Positions 51,908-61,345 of a DNA stretch of 64,000 bases are shown piece after piece (position 1 is the first letter of the stretch; the number at the start of each line of letters is the position of its first letter). This DNA is from Flammeovirgaceae bacterium UBA2366. GTDB taxonomy: Bacteria; Bacteroidota; Bacteroidia; Cytophagales; Cyclobacteriaceae. Below the pieces are notes generated by a model. That model was given only the letters and a program-made list of their open reading frames with translations, was not told the DNA's origin and ran no database searches. Location of the stretch: contig DDTK01000014.1 in the NCBI GenBank assembly GCA_002344065.1, positions 248,001-312,000 on the forward strand, given 5' to 3'. Made by a program: the position numbers and the translations under genes.

Positions 51908-52483
51908 TTGAGTGTCCGCAATGCTATTATCCTTATATGTGTTCTTGAGATTCTGAGTGCCGCATTGGCGATCAGCCATTTTGGGTACACGCTAGAGGGA
52001 CTACAGGCTGTAACACGCTATTCGGGAAGGGTATCACTGATAGTTTTCAGCATTCTTTTCATTTTGTTGCCGGTTCATGAACAGCGTCTTTCTGCCTTTC
52101 TTTCTTCAAAATACTTTCTTGTATTTGCGCTGACGCATGGTATTCACTTGGTTCAGTTACTCGTATTTGTTTACCTGTCAGGGAATGAATTAATACCGAT
52201 AAGACTGGCCGGTGGCTTCCTGGCTTATGCATTTATCTTTGCCATGCCGGTAATACATCATGGCAATAAAACAGGAAAAGTAAGTGATCAAAAATTTCGT
52301 TGGGCACAGTCGGTTTACCTGTATTATGTGTGGTTTATTTTCTTTATGAGCTACCTGCCCCGTGTTCAGGGCAAGCTGACCCATATTGGTGGCAGTTATT
52401 GGGAATTTGTTGTACTGTTGTGTTGGGTGTGTATGCTGCTTGGGATGAAACTACCGGCCCTGGTGTTTCAGCGAAGAAAATAA
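51908..52483 (+). CDS. Integral membrane protein, unknown function
   Basis: 191 residues from TTG 51908; no ATG is available near the start. Five or six hydrophobic helices, for example AIILICVLEILSAALAISHF and QSVYLYYVWFIFFMSYLP, with histidines near membrane faces. No family assigned with confidence. It starts 12 bp after the DUF1080 gene and may belong to the same operon. Confidence 0.55.
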   Translation: MSVRNAIILICVLEILSAALAISHFGYTLEGLQAVTRYSGRVSLIVFSILFILLPVHEQRLSAFLSSKYFLVFALTHGIHLVQLLVFVYLSGNELIPIRLAGGFLAYAFIFAMPVIHHGNKTGKVSDQKFRWAQSVYLYYVWFIFFMSYLPRVQGKLTHIGGSYWEFVVLLCWVCMLLGMKLPALVFQRRK

Positions 52484-52513
52484 AAGCATAATCTCCGAAA
52501 TTAGTAATCTGTC

Positions 52514-54415
52514 ATGTGTGGAATAACCGGAATATTTGCGTTTAACCTGGTTGGCAAGATGAACATGATTCATTTAACCAACGCCACCATGGCACTGGCT
52601 AAGCGCGGTCCGGATTTTCAGGATATTTACCACGATCAATTTGTTGGGTTAGGTCATCGCAGACTTTCCATCATCGATACAAGTGTCGTTGCCAATCAAC
52701 CCATGTGGGATGAAAGCAAACGATTCGCTATAATATTCAACGGTGAAATATTCAACTACCGCGAACTGAGAAAAGAACTTGAAGCCAAAGGAATTGTTTT
52801 TTTCTCCCACTCCGACACGGAAGTATTGTTGAAACTCTACATCCTTGAAAAAGAGAAGTGCCTGAACAGGCTTAATGGATTTTTTGCCTTCTGCATCTAC
52901 GATAAACAGGAACAAACATTCTTCCTTGCCCGCGACCGGTATGGCGTGAAGCCCCTGCTCTACCTGCACGATGAAGATAAATTCATTTTTGCTTCGGAGA
53001 TGAAATCCATTATGCAGTATGGAATCGAAAAAGCAATCGACTATAATTCTCTCTACACCTATCTTCAGCTCAATTATATTCCGGCACCTGATTCAATTTT
53101 TAAATCTGTAAAAAAACTTCCGCCAGGTCACTATTTAACAATTAAAAACAGGCAATTAACGGCAAGCAAATTTTACACTATTCCGTACACTGGGGAAGGC
53201 TCACACACAAATCCTATCGGCTACACAGATGCACAAGAGAAATTCAAAACATTACTGGAAGCATCTGTACAACGAAGATTGGTTGCCGATGTTCCCTTAG
53301 GATGTTTTTTAAGCGGAGGAATTGATTCTTCGGTTATTACCGGACTTGCCCGCAAACACAAACCTGATCTGCACACATTCTCTATCGGATTTAAGGATGA
53401 AAAATTCTTCGATGAAACAAATTATGCCAACCTGGTTTCAAAGCATTTCAATACAGAACATACCGTTTTCTCACTCACCAACAACGATTTATACGAACAC
53501 CTCAATAACATATTGGATTATATCGATGAACCGTTTGCCGACTCATCCGCTATCAATGTATATATATTGAGTAAGGAAACACGAAAGCACGCTACCGTGG
53601 CCCTTTCGGGCGATGGCGCTGACGAACTTTTGGGAGGCTACAACAAGCATGCTGCACATTACCGGGTTATCCATAAATCGTGGAAAGAAAACCTGGTGGC
53701 TTCGCTTCAACCGTTTTGGAAAATTCTACCCCAATCGCGTAACAATGCACCTGGAAATAAAGCCCGGCAGCTTGTCCGTTTCGCTAACGGGATGAAGTTG
53801 TCAGCAAAGGAACGGTATTGGCAATGGGCAGGGTTTGCTACCAAAGAAGAAACCCTTAAAATACTACACCCGGATCTGCAGATAAATTTATGGCTCAATG
53901 ATTTTTACCCAAGGCGAGCATCCGTTCTGGAATCCATTCCAGATAAGGAAACCATAAATGATATTCTGTTCACAGACACAAAGCTGGTCTTACCCAATGA
54001 TATGCTCACCAAAGTCGACCTGATGAGCATGGCCAACAGCCTGGAAGTACGAACTCCCTTTCTGGATTATGAACTGGTGAATTTCATTTTCAGTCTACCC
54101 GGTGAATACAAAATCAACCACTCCATTCGTAAGCGCATTCTTCAGGATGCCTATCGTGATTTTCTACCAAAACAACTTTACAAACGGCCTAAAAAAGGTT
54201 TTGAAGTGCCTCTGCTAAAATGGTTCAGAAAGGAAATGAAAACACTCATTGTCGATGATGTGCTTTCAAAGAAATTCATTGAAGCGCAAGGCGTTTTTCA
54301 TTATCCTGAAGTTGATAAACTGAAGCAAAAACTATTTTCTGCCAATCCGGGCGATGTACATGCGCGAATATGGGGGCTTCTTGTTTTTCAATGGTGGTGG
54401 AAGAAGTATATTTAA
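52514..54415 (+). CDS. asnB: Asparagine synthase (glutamine-hydrolysing)
   Basis: 633 residues. Class II glutaminase nucleophile Cys2 (MCGITGIFAF), then RGPDFQD, GHRRLSIID and FNGEIFNYRELR. The synthetase half has the pyrophosphate loop CFLSGGIDSSVI and SGDGADELLGGYNKHA. Makes asparagine, or amidates another acid in secondary pathways. Length is typical; no transferase neighbour suggests a special product. Followed 6 bp later by a STAS-like gene. Confidence 0.92.
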   Translation: MCGITGIFAFNLVGKMNMIHLTNATMALAKRGPDFQDIYHDQFVGLGHRRLSIIDTSVVANQPMWDESKRFAIIFNGEIFNYRELRKELEAKGIVFFSHSDTEVLLKLYILEKEKCLNRLNGFFAFCIYDKQEQTFFLARDRYGVKPLLYLHDEDKFIFASEMKSIMQYGIEKAIDYNSLYTYLQLNYIPAPDSIFKSVKKLPPGHYLTIKNRQLTASKFYTIPYTGEGSHTNPIGYTDAQEKFKTLLEASVQRRLVADVPLGCFLSGGIDSSVITGLARKHKPDLHTFSIGFKDEKFFDETNYANLVSKHFNTEHTVFSLTNNDLYEHLNNILDYIDEPFADSSAINVYILSKETRKHATVALSGDGADELLGGYNKHAAHYRVIHKSWKENLVASLQPFWKILPQSRNNAPGNKARQLVRFANGMKLSAKERYWQWAGFATKEETLKILHPDLQINLWLNDFYPRRASVLESIPDKETINDILFTDTKLVLPNDMLTKVDLMSMANSLEVRTPFLDYELVNFIFSLPGEYKINHSIRKRILQDAYRDFLPKQLYKRPKKGFEVPLLKWFRKEMKTLIVDDVLSKKFIEAQGVFHYPEVDKLKQKLFSANPGDVHARIWGLLVFQWWWKKYI

Positions 54416-54421
54416 CAATAA

Positions 54422-54820
54422 ATGGCCGGTGTCAGAAAAATAGTAATGGAAGGACAGGCACTCCTTGAGGTGGATTATTCAGGAGCCAAAGAGGCAGAGA
54501 TGATTAATTATGTTCTTCAGGCCGCTGAAATACTGAAAAAAGAAGATAAACCTTTACTCATTATCACCATTTTTGGCCCTAACAACTACGCTACCCCATC
54601 TTTTATGCGTATGGTGGAAGAGAAGCTCTCGGAATATGAACCGCTTATCATTAAACAAGCTATTGTTGGATTGAGTACAACACAAAAAATCTTGCTGATG
54701 GGTTTAAACATTTTTTTACAGCGGAATTTCAAAGCCTTTAATTCTGTGGAAGAAGGACTTCATTACCTGCTCGACAAGAGCCCTGAAACAGACTTGCCAG
54801 ATCATTTCAAGAAAAATTAA
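54422..54820 (+). CDS. SpoIIAA/STAS-like protein
   Basis: 132 residues, soluble. Alternating pattern LLEVDYSGAKEAEMINYVLQ, EDKPLLIITIFGPNNYATPS and IKQAIVGLSTTQKILLMGLN fits the SpoIIAA-like (STAS-fold) group of small proteins. No signal peptide. Partner and role are unknown. Two bp separate it from a DUF4260 gene. Confidence 0.6.
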   Translation: MAGVRKIVMEGQALLEVDYSGAKEAEMINYVLQAAEILKKEDKPLLIITIFGPNNYATPSFMRMVEEKLSEYEPLIIKQAIVGLSTTQKILLMGLNIFLQRNFKAFNSVEEGLHYLLDKSPETDLPDHFKKN

Positions 54821-54822
54821 CG

Positions 54823-55194
54823 ATGAAAAATCTATTACGTATTGAAGAACTCACCATGTTTGGGTTAGCCCTGTACCTTAACTCCTTTCTTCCCTTTGAA
54901 GGCTGGTTATTTTGGGCACTTTTCCTTATCCCGGATATTAGTATGTTGGGTTATTTAGTTAACACCCAAATAGGTGCCATTGCCTATAACCTATTTCACC
55001 ACAAAGGCGTGGCTATTGCCTGCTATCTGGCCGGTTATTTTTTGGTGACTCATGAACTTACCCTGGCGGGTGTTGTGTTATTCGCACATAGTTCGTTCGA
55101 TCGGATAATGGGGTATGGTTTAAAGTATTCCGACAACTTTAAGAATACCCATTTAGGCTGGATTGGTGGATCAGACGTAAGTAGTAAGACGTAA
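54823..55194 (+). CDS. DUF4260 family membrane protein
   Basis: 123 residues, three or four hydrophobic helices. Family residues: LFLIPDISMLGYLVNTQIGA, YNLFHHKG and SSFDRIMGYGLKY, then HLGWIGG. Function unknown. The last six codons lie inside a 14-bp tandem repeat that continues into the gap before the AraC-type gene. Confidence 0.78.
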   Translation: MKNLLRIEELTMFGLALYLNSFLPFEGWLFWALFLIPDISMLGYLVNTQIGAIAYNLFHHKGVAIACYLAGYFLVTHELTLAGVVLFAHSSFDRIMGYGLKYSDNFKNTHLGWIGGSDVSSKT

Positions 55195-55228
55195 GTAGCA
55201 AGATGTAAGTAGCAAGACTTAGGTAGTA
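55173..55228. repeat. 14-bp tandem repeat, four units
   Basis: Units AGACGTAAGTAGTA, AGACGTAAGTAGCA, AGATGTAAGTAGCA and AGACTTAGGTAGTA run head to tail from 55173. Fourteen is not a multiple of three, so a change in number would shift the DUF4260 C-terminus and move the AraC start. Confidence 0.75.
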
Positions 55229-55233
55229 AGAAT

Positions 55234-55806
55234 ATGGTGCTTTATATAAAGAACATGGTGTGTAACCGCTGCATTATGGCGGTTCAGCAACTCTTCCATA
55301 AACACAACATTGCTGTTGAAAAAATTGCGTTGGGTGAAGTGGTGACAAAAGAAGATTTGCAGGCTGAAAAAATTAGACAGTTAGATGCCGAATTACTTGC
55401 ACTTGGCTTCGAACGAATTGATGACCGAAAGGCCCGGTTGATTGAAGGTATCAAAAACAAAATTATTCAACTTATTCACCACACCGACAGGGTAAGCCTG
55501 AAACAAAACTGGTCGGATATTCTTTCAGAAGAATTACACTACGAATACAATTACCTCAGCAACCTGTTTTCATCAGTGGAAGGCATCACGCTGGAACAAT
55601 ACATCATCAGGCAAAAAATTGAGCGGGCAAAAGAATTATTATTTTATGATGAATTAAACCTCAGCCAGATTGCTGATCGCCTGGGCTATAGCAGTGTTGC
55701 GCACCTTTCCGCGCAGTTCAAAAAAATTACAGGGCTAACACCGTCTGAATTAAAAAAGTCAAGGGAGATTGACAAAGTACGCAAGCCCCTTGACTCTGTT
55801 CAATAA
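55234..55806 (+). CDS. AraC-family regulator with HMA-like CxxC N-terminus
   Basis: 190 residues. The N-terminal ~70 residues look like a heavy-metal-associated domain (IKNMVCNRCIMAVQQL, with M-x-C-x-x-C). The C-terminal AraC HTH is clear: EQYIIRQKIERAKELLF, LSQIADRLGYSSVAHLSAQF and KKITGLTPSELKK. A metal-responsive regulator is a reasonable inference. The start follows the tandem repeat. Confidence 0.8.
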   Translation: MVLYIKNMVCNRCIMAVQQLFHKHNIAVEKIALGEVVTKEDLQAEKIRQLDAELLALGFERIDDRKARLIEGIKNKIIQLIHHTDRVSLKQNWSDILSEELHYEYNYLSNLFSSVEGITLEQYIIRQKIERAKELLFYDELNLSQIADRLGYSSVAHLSAQFKKITGLTPSELKKSREIDKVRKPLDSVQ

Positions 55807-56000
55807 ATTAAATTGAATCCTATCTTGCTCCTGGGCCGCCTGGCCCCGCATGCTCATCCATCGCTGTGCCCAATCCGCGCATCCTTACTCCAGTCCAAAG
55901 ATTGGCCAAGGCGCTGTCTGAGCATGCTGAAATAAATGAATCTCAGCATAAAATGGATTATGGGACATGCAGAATATAAAACAGTTTAAATTTGGGAAAC

Positions 56001-56621
56001 TTAGAACTTCCCAAACTTTAAGGTGAAACTGTAATTCCAGTCACTCAGGTCACTATCGGAAAGACCAACACCGTCACTGTTATATGCTCTGCGGTAGCTC
56101 ACACCGGGGCTTAAGCGCATCCAGCGAAAGAGATTGATCTCCACTTGTGCTCCAGGCTCCATAACAAAAGACCAGTTTTGATCATACGGCCCGTGGGTAA
56201 CGTTCCAATCATAATTTGGATTTGACCAATGTTCATACTGGTAAGAAAAACCGGCACCGGCAAACATGGACAGCACCAGGTGAATAGGCTTGTTGGAAGC
56301 CACCACATATTCTGTTATTAATCCGGTTTGAACGTATCCATAACTCATGTCAACTCCCGGAATGCTGCTGAACTCAGCCGGTACAACAATTTTGTTGGTG
56401 GTCGAAAATCCCCCCACACCAATCATCACTTTGCGGTCAATAAATACACCACCATAAGCACCAACCATATTGGCAAAATCACCACGGATGGAAGTAAACT
56501 TATTGGTAATGGCGCCATAGCCGGTAACACGGGAGCTCTTAAAAACGGTTTGAATATCGGATTGGGCATAGGTTAGTACTGCGGTAAACAAGGTGATAAT
56601 GAGAATTACTGTCTTTTTCAT
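56001..56621 (-). CDS. Outer-membrane beta-barrel protein
   Basis: 206 residues from ATG 56621. Signal peptide MKKTVILIITLFTAVLTYAQ. Strands with alternate aromatics: GAYGGVFIDRKVMIGVGGFS, YVQTGLITEYVVASNKPIHL and YSFTLKFGKF at the end (terminal Phe). Small barrel typical of Bacteroidota; function unknown. Confidence 0.72.
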   Translation of the reverse strand: MKKTVILIITLFTAVLTYAQSDIQTVFKSSRVTGYGAITNKFTSIRGDFANMVGAYGGVFIDRKVMIGVGGFSTTNKIVVPAEFSSIPGVDMSYGYVQTGLITEYVVASNKPIHLVLSMFAGAGFSYQYEHWSNPNYDWNVTHGPYDQNWSFVMEPGAQVEINLFRWMRLSPGVSYRRAYNSDGVGLSDSDLSDWNYSFTLKFGKF

Positions 56622-56846
56622 GGTATTTGTGGTTTTTGGTACCAAGACAAGTGAACACGAAGGCACCCCTACGACCAAGGCATATTTTTTTTGAATTCTG
56701 AAAAAACCTAATCTAATACTGCCCGTATATCAGCAGTACCTATCCAACCCCACTCCTCAATAATTTATTTAGAAAAAAATTTACACCAGATGGGGGTAAA
56801 CCTATAATCAGTTGTCATACCCACAAATTGAACACTATTACCCTTT

Positions 56847-57563
56847 ATGAAAACAAATCTGAAAAACCCCATCCTGATCCTAACCTTGTTTGCCAGCGCT
56901 CTTCTTTTTACCGGCTGTGCCATTGACGACCCCGGACCCTTACAATATGGTGAACGCACGTTTACGGTTGAGGACTTTAACCGCCTTGAAATGGGCAGCG
57001 CCTTTACCATTATCGTTCGGCAAGGTGCAACCTTTTCGGTGGAAGCTACCGGTGACGTGCGCAACCTAGATGACCTGGTGGTTTTCAAAAACGGCTCCAC
57101 GCTTGTGGCCTATTATGATCGCCACGCCAACCGCAGGCATACCACCACCCTTCACATTACCATGCCCGATTTGGCCGGTGCAAATTTTTCAGGCGCCAGC
57201 ATTTCGGATGTGCAGGGTTTTGAACGTGCAGAAAAATTTGAATTGATCCTATCAGGTGCATCGGTCAGCAAGGTTTATCCTGGTTTTTCCGATGTCAAAC
57301 TAAATCTTTCAGGTGCCTCCAAACTCGACCTGTTGGGAACCGGCAACCTGCTGCACACCACGGTATCGGGTGCCAGCGAGTTGAAAGCCCAAAACTTTCC
57401 AACAGAAGATGCCTGGCTTGATGTTTCGGGCGCCAGCACAGCCCGCGTATCGGTAAGCAACCGACTGGATGTAATTGTCAGTGGTGCCAGTAGTGTACGA
57501 TATTCCGGCAATCCGGACGTTCACCCAACCGTGACAGGCGGAAGTTCATTGATTAAGGAATAA
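56847..57563 (+). CDS. DUF2807 head-GIN lipoprotein
   Basis: 238 residues. Lipobox at LLFTGC. The head-GIN (DUF2807) beta-helix shows seven repeats of the SGAS-type turn: FSGASIS, LSGASVS, LSGASKL, VSGASEL, VSGASTA, VSGASSV and a final TGGSS. Surface or periplasmic; function unknown. Followed by a terminator. Confidence 0.85.
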   Translation: MKTNLKNPILILTLFASALLFTGCAIDDPGPLQYGERTFTVEDFNRLEMGSAFTIIVRQGATFSVEATGDVRNLDDLVVFKNGSTLVAYYDRHANRRHTTTLHITMPDLAGANFSGASISDVQGFERAEKFELILSGASVSKVYPGFSDVKLNLSGASKLDLLGTGNLLHTTVSGASELKAQNFPTEDAWLDVSGASTARVSVSNRLDVIVSGASSVRYSGNPDVHPTVTGGSSLIKE

Positions 57564-57603
57564 ATTAACGGAGTATCGTCACCTGTCGTCATTGCCTTAG
57601 GCG

Positions 57604-57652
57604 AAACCGGTAGTCTCTTGCTCACCAGCAGAGCCTACCGGTTTTCTTTTTG
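57604..57652 (+). terminator. Terminator after DUF2807 gene
   Basis: Stem AAACCGGTAG (57604) and CTACCGGTTT (57635) with TTCTTTTT after it. Confidence 0.7.
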
Positions 57653-57777
57653 CATGAATTTTTTCAGAATCACATCTGTTATCTCACTGATGTCGTGTGT
57701 GCAATGGCAGACTCTGTGATTCAGATCACTGAGGTTCTGATTTTTCTACACGATCTTTGTACCACAAAACCAGTATC

Positions 57778-58146
57778 ATGACGATTAAACTGACCACCGA
57801 AGAATTTAAAAACAAGGTTTTCAATTACGAAACCGACAAGGAATGGAATTATAAAGGCACCCTGCCCGCCATCATCGATTTTTATGCCGACTGGTGCGGG
57901 CCTTGCAAAATGGTATCGCCCATTCTGGAAGAACTGGGTAAGGAATACGAAGGGAAAATTGTGATCTATAAAGTAGACACCGAAGCTGAACAGGAATTAT
58001 CCGCGGTGTTTGGTATTCGCAGCATCCCGACCTTTTTATTTATACCGGTAAACGGCCAGCCAGCCATGCAACCAGGCGCACTGCCCAAGCATGTGTTCAA
58101 GCAGGTGATTGATGAAAACCTGGTAGGCGAAAAGCAATTTGCGTAA
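57778..58146 (+). CDS. trxA: Thioredoxin
   Basis: 122 residues from ATG 57778; an upstream TTG at 57757 is unlikely. Active site DFYADWCGPCKMVSPILEE, cis-Pro strand RSIPTFLFIP and central VIYKVDTEAEQELSAVFG. A short N-terminal extension (MTIKLTTEEFKNKVFNYE) is present. General dithiol reductant. Confidence 0.93.
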   Translation: MTIKLTTEEFKNKVFNYETDKEWNYKGTLPAIIDFYADWCGPCKMVSPILEELGKEYEGKIVIYKVDTEAEQELSAVFGIRSIPTFLFIPVNGQPAMQPGALPKHVFKQVIDENLVGEKQFA

Positions 58147-58386
58147 GCCATAGTCTTGTGATGTACTATTTGAGGAAAAGCGGGTTTGAGGTGTAGTAGA
58201 ACGGAGCTGCTGCATTTCAATTACCGTATACTGATTAAACAGACTTGCCTGTTAGCTCAGTTCTTCTTGTTGTTGATGATCCTCATCCATTGCACAACAC
58301 CATCAAAGGCGGGAAAACTCATGCGAGTTTGAAATAAAGTAGCAAGCCCACCCTTTTTCAGGGAAGACTTGCTTAAATAGGGCAGG

Positions 58387-58788
58387 CTAACGGTATGCAA
58401 CCATACTGCAGAATTGCAACATTGAGTAGGTGTAACAAATAAATGCACACAACTCGGCAATTTCTGATTTGGAAAATACTTCATTGAGAAGTCTATAGTG
58501 CTGAGGAAGAATTGACTCAGGCGATATGGCAAATAATACTGCAAAGCCTCGGGCGTATTCATGTCTTTTCTGCTCAAAATTCGCTTCCCTGTCATTTTGA
58601 GAAAGGAGAGTAAAGTTACTGCCGGATACATTATTCATGGCCGTTTTAACCGAATCGAGTATTTGTGGCTGCAAACTTGATCCTGTAAAAAAAGATTTTT
58701 CCAGAGCAGCCCAATGGTTCTGAATTTCACCTTCATTTGGAAAGAGATGATGATTGGAACCTTGATGTGTTTTTGAATAAGTTTTCAT
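58387..58788 (-). CDS. Uncharacterised helical protein, possibly frameshifted at the 3' end
   Basis: 133 residues, AhpD-like in helix spacing (HEYARGFAVLFAISPESIL, then EIAELCAFICYTYSMLQ) but without the ExxCxxC motif. The frame ends at 58387, while another frame continues to 58257 with coding-like sequence (LPYLSKSSLKKGGLATLFQ). A single-base shift near 58400 would join them into about 175-180 residues. Either an intact short protein or a frameshifted gene. Confidence 0.5.
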   Translation of the reverse strand: MKTYSKTHQGSNHHLFPNEGEIQNHWAALEKSFFTGSSLQPQILDSVKTAMNNVSGSNFTLLSQNDREANFEQKRHEYARGFAVLFAISPESILPQHYRLLNEVFSKSEIAELCAFICYTYSMLQFCSMVAYR

Positions 58789-58823
58789 GATTTTATGTGT
58801 TTTAGTTGTTAGTGAGAATTCCT

Positions 58824-59738
58824 TTAAATTTTGATTTGTGCTAACATGGTATAAGCACCCTGACTGTAACCCGGTGTCAGACTAATGTTCTGGTTTTTAT
58901 TGATTTTGTGGAGCTTCGGAATGAAGTATCCTATTGCTGATCCGACAGCAGCGCCAACAATAAGATCAGAGGTGTAGTGAATACCCGTCTCATAACGCAC
59001 TACGCTAATGGCTGTTGCTGCTGCCAGTGATCCAGCCCAAATCCAGCGCTTAGCTTTGGATTCCGGGTGGTAATCACTAAAAACCGATGCTATAAACACC
59101 GCACTGGAAAATACTGCTGTTGATTGGCTTGAGAAAAATGATTTACCCGGATCTTTCTCGACCTTATCAGCATAGCTTACATCAGGATTATAAACATATG
59201 GTCGGTATCTGGTTATGCCACTTTTCGCAATGGTAGGCAAATTCACAGACAGCCTCCTAACTTCAAGGAACATGGTGCCAACGGTGAGAATATCTTTACG
59301 TACACCTTTGTCGGCAAGCAAGGATAGCGGGACGATCAAAGCAAATGATCCCAACTGATCGCTTAGGGGCATAAGGTTCTTGTTGAATTTGTAGGTTGCG
59401 CTTCGATCAAACCAGTGAACATTTCTATGGGTAAAGGATGTTGCCTGTTCCAGGGTAAGAGGAGTACGTGAATCATCCATGGAATATGCGATTAGTTCTG
59501 TGCCGATGGCGACTCCCAAAATGATCCCATCCGTTTTCCATGATAGCTTGTAGGGTGACTCAATGAATGATTTTTTGCGTGTATCACCAAGGGGCTTTAC
59601 AGGAAGCCGGTGAGCGGCAGTTTCAGTATAGGTGAAGCGTTCAGTTACAACTGAATCACCAGAATGAGTGATGCCTACCGAGCCATAACTGAGTGCAAGT
59701 GAAAATACTGCCGCGATTGTTGTGCTGATTGATTTCAT
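58824..59738 (-). CDS. PAP2-family phosphatase-like protein missing motif-2 His
   Basis: 304 residues with signal peptide and several membrane helices. Motif 1 KSGITRYRPY and motif 3 VRYETGIHYTSDLIVG are intact. Motif 2, normally SGH, reads FFSSQSTAVF, so the acid-base His is Gln. Activity may be reduced or changed. Ends with a beta-like tail that may be periplasmic. Confidence 0.8.
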   Translation of the reverse strand: MKSISTTIAAVFSLALSYGSVGITHSGDSVVTERFTYTETAAHRLPVKPLGDTRKKSFIESPYKLSWKTDGIILGVAIGTELIAYSMDDSRTPLTLEQATSFTHRNVHWFDRSATYKFNKNLMPLSDQLGSFALIVPLSLLADKGVRKDILTVGTMFLEVRRLSVNLPTIAKSGITRYRPYVYNPDVSYADKVEKDPGKSFFSSQSTAVFSSAVFIASVFSDYHPESKAKRWIWAGSLAAATAISVVRYETGIHYTSDLIVGAAVGSAIGYFIPKLHKINKNQNISLTPGYSQGAYTMLAQIKI

Positions 59739-59920
59739 AGTTTTTGCGTTTTGTTATGGACAAAGGTGGGAATGGTGCCCATGTGAATTGTTCCGATTTA
59801 TGAGTTCGAACGCCATTTCTAGCCTGATATGAGCAGATTTTGTCAGTCAGGCGTTTTCGGAAAAGAAAAATCTGAGGATTGGATAATACCTCTGTGTTCG
59901 GATTTGTAAATCTGAACGCT

Positions 59921-61084
59921 CTACAAGTCCCTAACAGCTGTTCGCTTGAATTCTGAAGGAGTTTGCCCTGTTATTTTCTTAAAAGTGGTATTAAACGTAG
60001 TCTTTGAATTGAAACCGGACTCAAAGCCAATTCCAACTAGGGAAAGGTGGTTAAATTCAGGATCCGCTAACAATTTTTTCGCATGTTGCACGCGATATTC
60101 ATTTACAATTTCAAAAAAACTTTTACCCAAAATTTTGTTGATGGACTGAGATACCAGGTAGGGTTGGGCATTTATTGCTTCCGCCAATTCCTTTACCGAT
60201 GCATTTTCGTTTCTGTAGAATCCATCTTTTTCCATGGCACTTCTTACTTGATCCGCCAAGTCTTCCAGTAAGGATATTGATTCAATATCTTCTGCCTGCT
60301 TTTTGCTGGCGCTAACCGCTTTGCCACCGGATGCATTGTTTTCCATCTGTGCTGCCAGTAAGGTTCGCAGCTTGTAGATTTCAGGGGATATTTTGCCCTT
60401 GATTGTCACAACATAAAGGAAAGTAGATATCACAGACATGCTCAGAAGGCAGGCCATAGTTGAAAATTCGGGTGCAGAAAGGATGTACGCAAACAAGGCA
60501 TACGAAACAAATACGATAATCATAAATCCAAAAATGAGTTGCCGTATCCATTTCAAACCTAGTTTATGGAGTGAAGAGAAATTTGAAAATACAATTGACT
60601 GGTGCTCGCGATATGCCTTGAAATAAAGCGCAAAATAAAAAGCAATGTACACTAAATTGGAAAGGGCTATAATTGTGTCGTATGGATCCTTTCCACCTTC
60701 ATAGGCAAATTTCACGTTATACTTGTTGCCAATATAGTGAACATAGTGAATAGCAATGGGTATGTACAATATGGCAAATGAAAAGTGCTTTAGTACACGT
60801 ACTCGACTGATGTGAACCGAAAGGCTTCGAATGTATAAATACAGACTGGAAATGGTGATGAACTTTATACAATGAAAAATCCAGACAAACCTCCAACCCA
60901 GTAGATGCTGAAGAATTGGTGCCAACAAAATAATAGTTGCTGTGAAGATAAAGACTGCGAGCAGGGTATTTGAGTTTTTATCACGCTCAGGATAGAAGAA
61001 GACTAAAAGCGACAAAACAATACCTTGCACAATACCAAATAAAGTAATGATAATCAAACTGTTTTCTTGAGAGAGAAAATCCAT
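59921..61084 (-). CDS. AraC-family regulator with N-terminal seven-helix membrane domain
   Basis: 387 residues. Seven hydrophobic segments at about 7-230, beginning NSLIIITLFGIVQGIVLSLL, are followed by an AraC HTH: VKELAEAINAQPYLVSQSIN, FFEIVNEYRVQHAKKLLADP, and GFESGFNSKTTFNTTFKKIT. Such membrane AraC regulators are frequent in Bacteroidota; the signal is unknown. Confidence 0.88.
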   Translation of the reverse strand: MDFLSQENSLIIITLFGIVQGIVLSLLVFFYPERDKNSNTLLAVFIFTATIILLAPILQHLLGWRFVWIFHCIKFITISSLYLYIRSLSVHISRVRVLKHFSFAILYIPIAIHYVHYIGNKYNVKFAYEGGKDPYDTIIALSNLVYIAFYFALYFKAYREHQSIVFSNFSSLHKLGLKWIRQLIFGFMIIVFVSYALFAYILSAPEFSTMACLLSMSVISTFLYVVTIKGKISPEIYKLRTLLAAQMENNASGGKAVSASKKQAEDIESISLLEDLADQVRSAMEKDGFYRNENASVKELAEAINAQPYLVSQSINKILGKSFFEIVNEYRVQHAKKLLADPEFNHLSLVGIGFESGFNSKTTFNTTFKKITGQTPSEFKRTAVRDL

Positions 61085-61143
61085 ATTTCTTCGTAGAGCT
61101 TGTTTGTCAGATAGAAATTTAAGGCGAGGGATATTGTTTTATT

Positions 61144-61256
61144 TCACCCACTCAAACATATCCATACACCGATAGTAGAATCTATCTCACCTTTAACTTA
61201 CAAAAAAGTTCGGTTTTATCCTGTAAAAAATGTCCCATGTTACCGATTGCATGGCA
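61144..61256. repeat. Dispersed ~112-bp repeat, copy 1
   Basis: Matches 63450-63560 across its length, with the core ACTTACAAAAAAGT and the blocks ATATCCATACACC and TACCG. It lies between AraC and deaminase genes. Confidence 0.6.
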
Positions 61257-61345
61257 GTTCGATTACCCAAACCTGCAATTGCGCAAAAGCAAAAGGTTTA
61301 TTTCGTTAATATTCCATTCGTTCAAATTTAGCACCTACGTCTGCA

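Noticed and set aside
55840..55960. Reverse-strand frame with a GPGGPGAR-like end in the gap after the AraC gene
   Set aside because: Short (under 40 codons), no ATG in a good position and no support; possibly a gene remnant but too weak to call.
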